The notes under the pieces: model-generated
Databases searched by the model: none
Told to the model about the DNA's origin: nothing
The model's input: only the letters and a program-made list of their open reading frames with translations
Shown: piece after piece, positions 34,479 through 46,351 of the stretch
How positions within the stretch are numbered: position 1 is the stretch's first letter
How the letters are laid out: every line of letters begins with the position of its first letter
Assembly (NCBI GenBank): GCA_020205615.1
Contig: CM035168.1
Span: forward strand, 126,676,795-126,740,794
Source of the DNA: Panax quinquefolius
Lineage: Eukaryota > Streptophyta > Magnoliopsida > Apiales > Araliaceae
DNA length: 64,000 nt
Direction of reading: 5' to 3'
Position numbers and translations under genes: made by a program

Positions 34479-37400
34479 TCAGCAGAAACATGAATACGCC
34501 AAGTGACTTTTCTGAGACATGTAAGGTGAAAGATAATCCACGGCGGCAGCTGAAGAAGTTTCTGCAGGAAAAAGAATCTGAGTCTTTCCTGCAGCAATTC
34601 TCTCCACAACCACATTTTCATAGAATAAGCTGGACAGCGCAGGGACAAATACATCACTTTGTGCACATATATAGAAGTCAATGACCTTAGTGAATTCAGA
34701 GCTTTCCCAGGTCAACAACCTGGCTACCTTTTCTTCAGGTATCAAGCTTTCCTGTGCAGTTTAGATGCATACAGAAGATCATGTCAAGACTAAATCTGAG
34801 CTTTATCAGTTTATATAAAAAAATTGCATAAATCAAATGAATCATCTTTCTTATGGAACCAAACTTTGACATAGGCAACTAAGATCACATTACACTTTCT
34901 CCCTCCGTTCCTTAATATAGGTCGTTTTAGGATTGTGCACAAGTATTAAGGTAATGATTGTATAACATTAATTATAATATCAATTGTCTATATTGCCCTT
35001 GTATTGAAAGAAGAGATTGTTATTTAAGGAACGGAGGGAGTACTTTTCTTTTCCCCATTTCGATGAAGAGAGAGAGGGAATGAAAGTTCCAGCAGCTACT
35101 GGAAGATGGAGAAGTGGGATGAATGGAACAAACATCATATGATAAGATTTCATGAAAAGAAAATGTATATCAAACACGACTCAAAATTGTTTTGCATCTT
35201 CAATATACTTGAACTAACATATATCCCCACACTCCCCATTCAATAATGCCAAGAGAGCAAAATACTAGTAACAGAAGAAGAAAATGCTCAAGTAAAATAT
35301 TAACTCCTAATGGTAGCAGCAATATGGATGCCCAAATTTTAGACGCCTAATGATAACAACCATTGGACATGATGACACTCGGACAATATCCCAGTATATC
35401 TGGATGGCAAAAGTTTGACAACCTGCATTCTTGACAACTTTGTTCAAGAAAAGCTTCGTCCGATAAGGAAGTGGTGCGCACGGTGAAACTAAAAACCGTA
35501 AAACAACTAATTTGATGATATTTCAAAGAGAAACATAATATTAATTAGGACTATATAATTATGTATAAACGTTAGGAATAAAAAGCCCTTGCCTTTGTAT
35601 ATGTGTTAGGGTATATATCTGTCAATGCATCAAGACTATTGTGCCATCCGTTCTGAGTCAAATAAATTGTGGTGTCTCGTTGAAAACCAATCTTCTTCAG
35701 AAATTGACCAATCTCCAGGGCACTGAAACAACTTTTTCTTCCATTTGCTCCAGTCTCCTGACACCCCTTTGTTCCCAACATCTCAACCCTCAAGTCCACT
35801 GCAATGAACTTACCATCTGATTTTCGGCTCAAAGTTATTAGCGACTCAAGCATTGAGTCAACGACTTCCTGCAACCCAGCTTGCAACCGGAGAGCCTCAA
35901 ACACAGCCAGACATGAAATGGAATTCATGTATTTCGGCCCTTCTATCTTTGTCATGGTTGAAGTGGGGAAGTAAGTTACGAGCTTCAAATTTCCCTTCCT
36001 CTTGAATAATGGTTCAACCATTGCAGTAACATAGTCTTCAGAAACTCCGTAGGGAACCCTTGCAAGAGTAAGCTTTTCACTTGACACTTCAGGAGGCTGA
36101 TAATTTGCTATTTTGATTAAACCATCAAGACTTGTTATGAATTTATGGACATCATAGATTTCTCCAAACTTCCTGCAAGATCATCAAGTGTGTCAGGGCA
36201 GTTGTCGACAATTTTCAAGGCTAATACAGCAACTCTACATAACAAAAATTTACTAAGTTCCAAACTTTGAGAGGTTTATAAAGAAATGGTCAATCATATT
36301 TTTTTAATACTAAAACGAATATGTATTAAGAACATTTCTATCAACCCTTTGCATTATCGCAAGGTTATGTAAAAATGAGAATTGGATCCTTTTGCCAGAG
36401 TTAATATACTTCAAAATATAACAAGTCTATCAAACCTTAAAGTGGTGAATGATTAACAAAATGGATCCTTCTACCTAAGAATGAACCACATTGAGCATGG
36501 AATAATTCCTATACCAAAAAGAATGCAGATTATCTCAACAAATTTTGCTTACTACTAGGCTTTCAGTGAAACCTCAATGATACAATATCCATGTAACTAA
36601 TAATCTCTTGCTAAGTCAGAAAATCATTAGGGCAGGGTGGAAGTGAGTAACATGTAACTCCTTGAGAACCATGCCCTACTCTTCTTTATATTACCTTACT
36701 CCAACTCACCTAGCAACACACAACTGATCTAAAGCTCATAACATATGAAGTTAGCATTAAAAAAGCAAAAAGCAAAAAAACACAGCCCAATGACGAGAGC
36801 GACTGTATAGAATTTGAGAAACATATTGCAGCAGTATGTTATCTGCACTAACCTCTTGTCTCCTGGTTTATTTCCAATGATATCAGGAAGCACGAGTGTA
36901 GCTCCAAGATGTCTGGCTATCAAAACTGCATTAGCAACCTGAGGAAACCAACCAGAAATATAATCATATACGAAAATTAAGGATGTGGCATAAAATTATA
37001 AACTGAAGATGAAGAACCTTCTTTTAGAAAAACAAAAACAATGGAGTTTTATGATTTTAGATTGTAGAGGTCAACTATGGTTTGTTTTAAACAATGTTTA
37101 GAATGCAGGTGAGACAAAAATGTAGGACTTCAATTTATAAATCAATACTTTAGTGAATTAACTTCTTAGAGTTATATAGTAAATAATAATTTGAAAATTT
37201 TATGATTTTCCGATAAGCTTCCATGAGAAAAGACTACTTTAAATGCAAAACCCTATAACTTGCATACAAAAGATAACATTGTATGAAATTTGTTTGCTAA
37301 CATTCAAGCTAAACCATTGAATCTCAAACAATAAGGATAGTGCTAGAAATAACTTCGTTTATCATGTATATTAACTTCATAAAGCTAACTTAAAATAGTA

Positions 37401-39930
37401 AATATATCGCAAAGGTTTTTTTCTGCATCCAAGCAAAGTCAGCTTCTCTTCGAACAGTAACTTGCTTCTAGGGCAGTAGTGTGAAGTAACAGGCACGATT
37501 TGCAAGTCGACTCAACTCGTGAGCTAAGTTAGCTGAGTTCGAGAACTTAGACTAGATTGATTAAACAAGCAATACTCAGTTCTCATCTAAGCTCATATAA
37601 AGTTCACTTAGCTTAAATGGAAATACAAATTATATATTTAATCATATAGGCTCAAGCTCAATATAATGACCTTAATGAGTTAAGTTCAATAATTCGTAAC
37701 TCGACTCGATTGCTTCATTTAAAAATAAGTACCTTGGACATTCCTCCTCAACCCATCCCCATCCCCATCCCATCCTCAAGTAAAACCCATCAAGAAAACT
37801 GATAAGCAACCAATAACTAGAACTGTAGGTAAGAGGCAGAGGAGATTCAAGAAGGCAAATGGAAGCCAGGTACAGGGGCACATGCTCGTATTCACACAAC
37901 AACGTTTTGTTATTGGCAAAGCCTAATCTACACTTTAATTCAGAGGTGATTGTAAAGCTATCCGCAATCATTTGATTGCCTCTACAAATAATTTAGCTGG
38001 TTCTCGGGGCATCGGCCCAAAGCTGGAGGGATAGTTTTGTACTTTCGGGTGAATTAGGGTTTTTTATATTGCGTTATATAAGGAGGCTATCCTACCATGT
38101 ATTATGTATTATGTACGAATTTCTAAGATATAGTGAAACTGTTAGCCCGACCATGTAGCCCAAATATTTTGGGTGAACAACGTAAATTTTGTGTCGTGTG
38201 ATTGTTTTTCTTTTGCTAATGCTTTCGATGCATTGTTATTCTCTAACATGTTTCCCTTTGTCAAAGAGGTTAATTAAAGGAAAGGAAAGTGATTTACCTG
38301 CAAAACATGATATTCTGGGCCTCCCAACAATGAAAATATTATAAAACCTTTGGGCTGCTCCCCCACTTCTGTCAGTGAAACATAAAAAAAGAGAAGACAG
38401 AAAAAATTAAACGCGTCTACAAGGTACCTAAAAACTAGGGTGGTTTATAAATCTCAATTTAAATTTAACTTCTAGTTACTTAAAGATGGCTTCTTCCAAC
38501 AAGGTTTCAGTGCTTCATCATGACCCTTCCATGGCTCTGCACCAACACTTGCAACGTTTCCAAGTCTTTGCTTTGATACCTTTAAAACATCGTACTGAAC
38601 TGATGTGACCCCCGGGGATTTCACCTCCAGAGCAAAACGAAACCATAAAGTTAGATCTCCATTAATCATATTAATTGCTTTAAGTACACATATGTCTAGT
38701 CACATAATAAAAGTACAAGATATCCTTCACAAATTTTTAGAGGCAAATCATAAAACTTAGAAATAACACATATACTTTTAAGCTTTCATCATATGTTAAC
38801 TGATAAACTTCTTCAACAGCACGAATTTCATACAAGAGAATATAACAGAGAACTCATTATGTTATCTTTACAAAACAAAAACTGTGGATTTGGCAATTGG
38901 CACCTAAATTTAGTCACCATCCATTTGTTTGTGTGTGTTTCAATTGGATTCTCGATTAAACAAGTGCATATAACTAACAGCATAAAGACACTACGAAAAG
39001 CCTTCTTAATTTTGAGTAGCATTGCTAAGTATCGAAGATAATGAGCGAAGATACAGATAATCTACTGAAAGCATCAGAATTAATCTGCTCCTGTAAAGCA
39101 AAAATGGACAATTTTGGATTATGGCAAAAGCTCCAAAAGGGAAAATTAATTAACAAAGAGAAGACGAAGAAAAAACAAGAAAAGGGAAAAGCGTGGGGGG
39201 GAGGAACGAAATGTCAAAACAGTGACACATATGGCAGGGCACGTTTTGCTAATAAGGTGCCACGGTATCCAACTGATCCCCTCCAACGCTTTCAAGAATT
39301 CATAAGTGAAAATTGGAAATTATATTTACTCATAATTGTATTAAAATCATTTTGCAAGGAAAAGGAAAAACAAAGACAGGCTAACTTTAACAAGATTTGA
39401 ACAAAGATGTGCAAAAACACTAAATAAATTTGAATGAAAAATAGTACTTCCTCATCTCGAACCAGAAGAGAGAGTATCATTTTCTTAGTAGATTATATTA
39501 AATTCTGCACAATTCCATGGTACTCTTTCTCCCAGCATAGGGGGAACCTATAAACATCGAAAAGCACAGGACAATTAAGACCCAAGCACATCAATTTGTA
39601 GAATTTCACATTAGCAAAACAGATATTGAAACTTTTGAATAAAAAGAAAGTTACAAAAAAAATTAATATAACATGTAACTATAAAGTCATTACCCCTACC
39701 ATTTCTGTCTTCCCCTCATTTAAGTTCATGCAATTGGAAGCATTCTAAAAGAAGGAATATATGATATAATAATTATTAATTTCAATCAACAAAGGAAGAA
39801 ATAAAATAATCTAATAAGTGCTTACAATAGTTGAATCAAAATGATCTCTTTTGATCATGTTCCCAAGCATTACAAACATCGAAAATGTTAGAAAACCTGC
39901 CATCAACTGCCTAATGTCCATTCCTGCCAT
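34479..39930 (-). CDS. O-fucosyltransferase family protein (plant GDP-fucose O-fucosyltransferase domain), 7 exons
   Basis: Exons on the minus strand: 39826-39930, 39700-39744, 38480-38624, 38298-38368, 36853-36938, 35593-36172 and 34479-34751. They join in phase to 434 residues. The N-terminus has a membrane anchor (residues about 8-25, 'LMAGFLTFSMFVMLGNM') typical of Golgi type II proteins. Family landmarks follow: 'GPEYHV', 'ARHLGATLVLPDIIGNKPGD', 'KFGEIYDVHKF', 'KFIAVDLRVEMLG', 'IYLTQNGWHNSLDALTDIYP', 'KVIDFYICAQSDVFVPALS' and the C-terminus SHLAYSCFC. The start at 39930 aligns with homologues; an upstream in-frame ATG (40056) adds a low-complexity Arg/Glu run and is less likely. Exon 6 ends AAAG|gcaagg, so the last intron is probably GC-AG. 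The short exon 2 (15 codons) and the start of exon 3 are the least certain joins. The acceptor substrate is unknown. Confidence 0.85.
34899..35040. mobile_element. Stowaway-like MITE in the last O-fucosyltransferase intron
   Basis: 142 bp with inverted ends ctccctccgttcctta / taaggaacggagggag. It lies in the probable GC-AG intron between exons 6 and 7. Confidence 0.7.
37000..38290. other. Long intron 4 of the O-fucosyltransferase gene
   Basis: Non-coding. Between about 37495 and 37720 there are ctcgactc/gagctaag repeats that may be an eroded TIR element. The stretch 38010-38215 (gtatcctaccatgt-like, ccatgtagcccaaatatttt, gtaaattttgtgtcgtgtg) looks like an LTR fragment, but no ends were found. 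Confidence 0.35.
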
Positions 39931-40060
39931 GCTTTGCCCTCTCTCTCTTTTTTTCTCTCTTTCTCTCTCCGTCTCTCTCTTTCTCCCTCTTTGTATCTCC
40001 CTCTTTAGCTCTATGTACAATGTATCGGTTCTCTCTTCCTTTTGGTATATATACACGTAA

Positions 40061-41247
40061 AATAAATTTCTATATATCTATATATGTACGTATATGTATG
40101 TACACGTATGTCTAAGTCTTTTATTTCTATTTAAACATCGCAGACAAAGACAGTAGAATGCCGACTGAAGTAGGAAGTAAGGAAGAAAAAAACAGGTAGC
40201 TTAAATCTAGTTTGTGACAATAATGACAGCTTGCTCTTTCCGAGTAAATCCAAGAAACTCATTAAAACTTTCCCTGGAAAAAACTTGCTACCTTTTTTTT
40301 TTTATAAAAAAAAAAAAACATAACTGTGAGAGGACAACTGGCTATAGGAAGAACTGTAGACTTGTAACGATAGAATCAGACAGATTCTTTAAGACTCCCC
40401 TCATCACACGTCTTATATAGTGATAGATACCTCAGCCCAGCCCACTTGATACAACGGATGTAGTACTCATTTTTAACATTATAAGCAAATTGCACTAAAT
40501 TGCTCCGCTTTACCTTTGTTTCTTTGTTTATTAATCCCCTTGTTCTATCAAAACTGTTCTACAATTCCTATGTGGTAAGACTAATTTGTTTCTAACCAAC
40601 CCATTATTTGTAATATCTAATCAAAATGACTAAAGAACCCTTAAGTATATATATGTAAAGCAATTATGTACATGCAATTTGCACTTCAATCCTTAGACTT
40701 CATAAGACAAATATTTAACATTTAGATAACAGTAAAATTAATCTATATTCGTGAGAAAATAGTGAAGCGCTCTTTTACTTATAACCAGATCTATACTTAT
40801 ATGTTACTGACTCATTATATTTGCTGATTTGCATATGTATGAATAAATGGATTAGAGATAATGCAAGATTAGGAAGAGATGAACGAGTAGTAGTCCCTTT
40901 GTTGCCTACGGGCATTAACATGGTGTCAGAACCCAAGCAGCTTTACTTTTGATAGTCTGCAAACCCGCCTTCATCTATGCTTACTTGTAAGTTATACATT
41001 ATATACTTATGTACTCTTTTTTTAAGCTTTTAATTAGGGATATCTCATTAAAATCAATATTGATGTCGAGTCCTCCCTGGTATTTGATGCTTTTATTTCT
41101 TGAGTTAGACAGATCAAATTAGTTATGGTCAAAGTCTTTTTAATTAAAAAAATAAAAATACACCTTGAATCCTAATTGACCCAAACTACAAACTACAATG
41201 AGAATGTAGTACGAGCCCATATCCCAATCTATCAATCACATAAGAAC
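40061..41247. other. Spacer upstream of the O-fucosyltransferase gene
   Basis: Promoter side of the minus-strand gene. A GA-rich leader lies at about 39935-40010 on the minus strand. No gene recognised between 40100 and 41247. Confidence 0.4.
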
Positions 41248-41252
41248 AATAG

Positions 41253-42523
41253 TGATGAGTGCATAATATTCTATGATTTTGATTCTTTTATGTCTAGTTT
41301 TATTATATGTTTTGTGTGTATATGAACTTAATAAGGCATTTATTGAAATAAATTGGAGCTAAAAGGAGAAAAAGTAAAAAATCATTGTTAGCACTGGAAT
41401 TGTACCAGAGACAGTGCCATGTGGTTAGAACCCAATCTATGGACTTGTGTCTGGCAGCGCCCGTTACTCGAAGCTTTGGAAGGATGGATGGCGGCAACCG
41501 GTTGCAAGATAAATCTTGGCGGGCAACGCATGATTCGATTGACCGAGATGTTGACTTTTGCGATTTTTTGAAGAATTTTAATGGGATTTGAATTATTATT
41601 TCTTAGGGCCTTAGGATTTTTGTCTAGGAGTATAAATATATGTTCTTAGTCAAGCTTTAAGGATGTTAGCTACACAATTCAAAACTTTAGACTTTGAGGC
41701 AAGATTGAAGGCATGTCAAGCTAAGCTCTTTATTTTCAGTTCGAAGGAATGTTGAACCTTCTTTACAATTAATGGTTTTATTAAGTTTATATTATTTATT
41801 CATTTTTATATGAGATTTATTCTTGATAATCTATTTTAATTAATTGCATATTATATGATTGGATTGATTTGATGTGGCCAGTTAAATTAATCTGATTAAT
41901 ATCATCTGCTAGATTAAGATATAGTATTAAGCAAACGATATTATATCTGATCATAAGTAGCAATTAGTGATACATGATTGTAGACAAGCTTTTGAGTATT
42001 GCTAAGATTATCAAAAGACAAGTTAAATAATTTCTGATTTTGTGATTGTTGCTTGGAATTATTCTAATTCTTAATGTTGATGTTATATTAAATCTAAACT
42101 GATAGATTTAGATCGTATAATAGTTAGGGTCTAGTGGAGGCGATTGTCACATTAGATTTTAAAATCTTAGAAGGATTTCGAATAATTAGCGATTGCGGTT
42201 ATCTAGGGTTATTAATTTCATTGAAGGATAAATACTGTTAAGCTTGATTATTCTATTATCGTAAAAAGACAATACTAAACTGAAGAATTGAAGTCTTTAA
42301 TTTATTTATTATTCTTATTAATTATCTTCAGTTACATTAGTTGATTAAACTCAACTCAAAAATCCTCTAATTTATATTTACTGTTATTTTAATTTACGAA
42401 ACAATAGAATAAACTAAGACAACAACACTCTGTGGGATCGACCTTTGCTTGTCACTATACTAATTTTTGTGTTAGTAGAGTAAGAATAAGGATTTAATTT
42501 TGGAGTGTTAACAACAGCTTCCA
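41253..42523. mobile_element. Solo LTR (1,271 bp)
   Basis: Starts TGATGAGTGCATAA and ends ..caacagcttcca, so it has TG..CA ends. It is flanked by the 5-bp duplication aatag (41248-41252 and 42524-42528). Near the right end ctctgtgggatcgacc resembles the end of Tat/Athila-type gypsy LTRs. There is no internal region. Confidence 0.8.
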
Positions 42524-42619
42524 AATAGCCCAAATTGTTTTACAAGACAAAAAAAATCACTTTTTAACATAAGTAACACAATATATGTTTAATTCTTTAG
42601 CACCTGGACACCAAGTAAA

Positions 42620-43051
42620 CAGTGTTTTGAAAATTGCTAGGCAAACCTAGGCAGTGAAGGGGGTGCCTAGCGCGCCTAGGCGATCTTATTTTTTTTTATT
42701 GTATATGCTTCTTATACTATATATAGCATATAATAGGTGTAATTTTTAATATTTTACATAAAACTTACCATAAAAACACTTTGCAGACTTACAAATTTAT
42801 TTAAAGTATTGCACAGTTTCAAAACCTTCATTTAATTAGTGCGGTAAATGTCTGATTCTGCTTACCATAAAAACGCTTTTCAGGTTCAACAAATTTATTT
42901 AAAGTATTGTAGTTTCAAAACCTTCATTTAATTAACGCGATAAATGTCTTATTCCGCTTTGGCGCCCAACCAAATCGAGACAAGAAGAAGGACACTGCCA
43001 AACACCTGGCGAGGGGATTAAAAGGACCTAGACGAGAATTTTAGAACATTG
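42620..43051. mobile_element. hAT-type non-autonomous element, family H copy 1
   Basis: Ends cagtgttttgaaaa / ttttagaacattg match the element at 59161-59754, and the subterminal ggcgcctaggc-type motifs are shared. Flanking 8-mers caagtaaa (42612-42619) and caggtaga (43052-43059) agree at six of eight positions. Confidence 0.65.
42768..42957. repeat. Tandem duplication (about 95 bp, two copies) inside hAT copy 1
   Basis: Both units run ttaccataaaaac .. tttatttaaagtattg .. aaatgtct.attc.gc. The duplication is absent from the sister copy at 59161. Confidence 0.75.
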
Positions 43052-46000
43052 CAGGTAGATTAATAGTAGCAAGACATGGGATAAGAACCATCACCTTGGA
43101 TCAATATTTGTATTTTAGCCTAGCGGGTAAGAAGAATCTATAATTTAGATACACCTTAGAATAAAAAAATTTCTAGGATGTAAATTTATTCTTACAATTG
43201 TACTTCACTTTTTATTTCCTTATAATTATGTTCCAAAATTGTCTTTCGGTGGGAAAGTTATATTGCCTTCATCGTAATTGATGGGGTATTACTATTTATA
43301 TAAAACTTCTATATAATATTCTCATTTAAAAAAGAGAAAACTATAATAATGTTTACAATGTTCAATATTCTTCCCCAGAAATAAATCCTATTAGGTATAA
43401 CATACACTTTTTACATATGTATATCTCAAGTACTTTATTTTGCAGAACATCCGACTTTCATGCTCCATAGAATACAAATGGTATAAAATTATTATTTATT
43501 TATTAACTAATTTAAGTGTACAATTTAATTAATCATAATCATATCCACATTATTCAAAGTGGTGATAAGATTTGTATATTCCACTTCAATAAAGGTATGG
43601 TATCGACTACTTATCAACAAAAAAAAGAAAGGTATGGTATCCATTAATCATGTAACAATATCCACTACTTATCAAGGAAAAAAGAAAGGCATGGTATCCA
43701 TTAATCATGTAACAAATTAATTCACCAGTCATTTGATAAATTTGTTAAGTGATTTATAAAAGTTACAAATCTTTCTATCCCTTTGTAAATACTGAATCAT
43801 TCTTATATCCTTTAACTAGTCGTAAACCCATGTAATGCACAGAAAAGTAAAACATGAAACAAAAAATTATGGAAAACTTTAATAAATAAACAAAAAATTA
43901 TGTCCACTGCATGAACCTAATATGAAAGAAGAACTATACTAACTACTTCACAGCACTCAAAATAATTCAATTACAACCTTTGTCTCTAACATGAAAGATC
44001 TCAAATGGACAACTCAAGAACCGGAAAAACATAGACAATTATTGTGAGTTTAAGGAATACCTAGCATTTCACATTATAAAAAGAGGGAAGTTAAAGAAAT
44101 ACATAAACACACAGATTAAGGATTAGCTTACCATGTGCAAACCTTGAAGAAAAGGATCATTAGGGTGCTGGAAAATGCATGAAACATTGTTTTGAATCAG
44201 AAAACAAAAATACATCAAGATGCCACCTGCAAACTTAAGGAATTAGAGAGGCTGAAACTTATGCCAGACATTGGACACGCTGAATATCATACATATAACA
44301 ATATATGTTCAACCCAAATTAAATTAATCCCCATATCATCATTCATTCATACTCAACTGTCCACCCTTAAATCTAAAATTAGCAGAAATTAAGTAGCATC
44401 TAGTTCACTATTTACTTTAAATGATTAAATTGTTTTAATTTATATAAAAAGTAAAAATATGTACGGAACATAATTTCCTTAAAGTAGATAGTATATATAC
44501 TTAATGGAGTAATATATTATTAGGTTAATTAAATTCCATTTGAACCTCTGTAGTTTAAGGGATAACCAAACACTACCCATACGAACAAATTCCGGCATTA
44601 AACAGAAACTCACAAATGGTCATAGAAAGAGGAGGAAAAAAAAGCTCTAAACAAATCATCAATGTCGGAACTAGCAATAGCGTACATGAATGTATATATT
44701 TATATTCAGAATGTGGTTCAGAGAATCGTCAAAAATGATATTAGAAAGGGAAAAGAAATGATACAAATGGCTAGACCCAAGTTCCGATAGCAAGTCTTTG
44801 CCCAATTTCCTTCTCCTTCTTCTTCTTCCCCGTTTCTACGGCTTTACTGTGTCCTTGGGTACTAATTGAACATACTCGACAAACATGTGTTTTTGCTATT
44901 TATAGTCTTTTCTCGCATCAACATAAACCGGATTTTTCAAAATAATATAGAGATAGTACACCCTCCCCTATTATCATTTATGAAGGGAGAGAAATAGTTG
45001 GACAAGTAAAGACTGTAAAGTGAAATTGAGGGTTACTTTGGTAACTGCATTTGTTTTTATGGAGTATTTTTTATGTTCTCAAAGTTAAATTCGTGGATCA
45101 CAAATAAGCATTATATTTTTTTTATTAATTTTAATATTTTATGACAAAAGTAAAAAAAACATTAACGATGGATACTAATAGAATTTGATGGTGAGCTTAG
45201 CCCTCATTAAAATTTAATTGATTCAACGCATTCCCAAAATTGAAGAGATTAGATTTTTGTTTTTTTACTTTTTTTTTCTTTTAAAGTGGGTTTTGTTTCT
45301 ACTTTTTCTGAAACAAAAATAATTACCACTTTTTACCACTAGTTTAACAAAAAAAAAAAAAACAACTTGGAGCAAAGTAACGGTACAAATTTTCTATTCC
45401 CCAAAAAAAGAGAACCAAGTCATTTGGCAGAAAGTCATTAATATAAAAATAAATAAATAAATCATCACTTTTTATAATTTTGTAATATCACTGAACATAA
45501 ATTTTAAAAAAATTTACTCTTTCACCTATTTTTACTTTTCTTAAATGTGTAGAAAATATATTTTGCTTATCCATTTAGGAACAGTTGGAGTACCTAACAA
45601 AGTTATGAAATTAGATGCACGACTCCAACTTGATTTTTGTGCATAGGAAACATGAAATTTGTAGCTCTAAAGTACATCATATGTAGTTAGAGTTGTGAGG
45701 AACTATTTAGAACTAGAGTCACGCACCCTGTATGTGATATTCAAACAAAAATAAAAAATTATTATGGCGTGAAGAAAATTAATTCTGACACGGAGATATA
45801 GGCAAAAATTAAGAACTCTGCACAAGAGAACACGAAACGAAAAGGGATTAGAAAGTGTGAACAAAGAAATACGAAAAAAGAATTAGAAATGATAAAACCG
45901 ACTACTTTCCTATAATCTCCAGAAATATAATGGTTAGAATTTAGAAATAATTTCAGTTTAGCAACTAGGAACTTCAACAAAGATTCAGTAAGTAATATAT

Positions 46001-46230
46001 TTTGTTAAAAGAAGCTCATCCCATAACTCTGGGGTAACAATTAGACAATGTAGAATGCAGGATAAAATAAATGAGGGGAGGGGACTGAAAAGAATCAAAA
46101 CAAAGGACCCATCACACAACACATGCTTTGAAGAGGAACTGTACTTTTTTCCATTTCTTTTTTTACATTCTGGCAATCTAAAGTCTTAACATTTTCTATG
46201 TTTGTTAATGCAAGGTTACTCTACTTTTCA
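43052..46230. other. Intergenic spacer downstream of the Ca2+-ATPase gene
   Basis: No gene supported. Contains a roughly 57-bp tandem duplication at 43594-43715 (ggtatggtatccattaatca) and a GA-rich minus-strand patch at 44800-44870. Exon-like pieces near 44133 could not be tied to any family. Confidence 0.45.
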
Positions 46231-46351
46231 CTATGCTAGCATGAAAGTTGTATATGACATCCGTTTGTTTAGATCACCATCAGCCTGTACACGTCGCCAG
46301 AGGATGGGAAAACATAACAAAAAGTAACCCAAATGCCAAAGTCCATAACAT

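Noticed and set aside
34412..34684. Plus-strand frame beginning with a poly-Gly run
   Set aside because: Antisense shadow of the O-fucosyltransferase last exon and the G-rich tract.
38010..38215. Possible LTR fragment in the O-fucosyltransferase intron
   Set aside because: Wording such as ccatgtagcccaaatatttt looks LTR-like, but there are no TG/CA ends, no duplication and no partner.
44130..44880. Possible extra minus-strand exons downstream of the Ca2+-ATPase gene
   Set aside because: A short open piece near 44133 ends in a GT donor and a GA-rich patch lies near 44830, but neither matches the pump's C-terminus nor any family I know.
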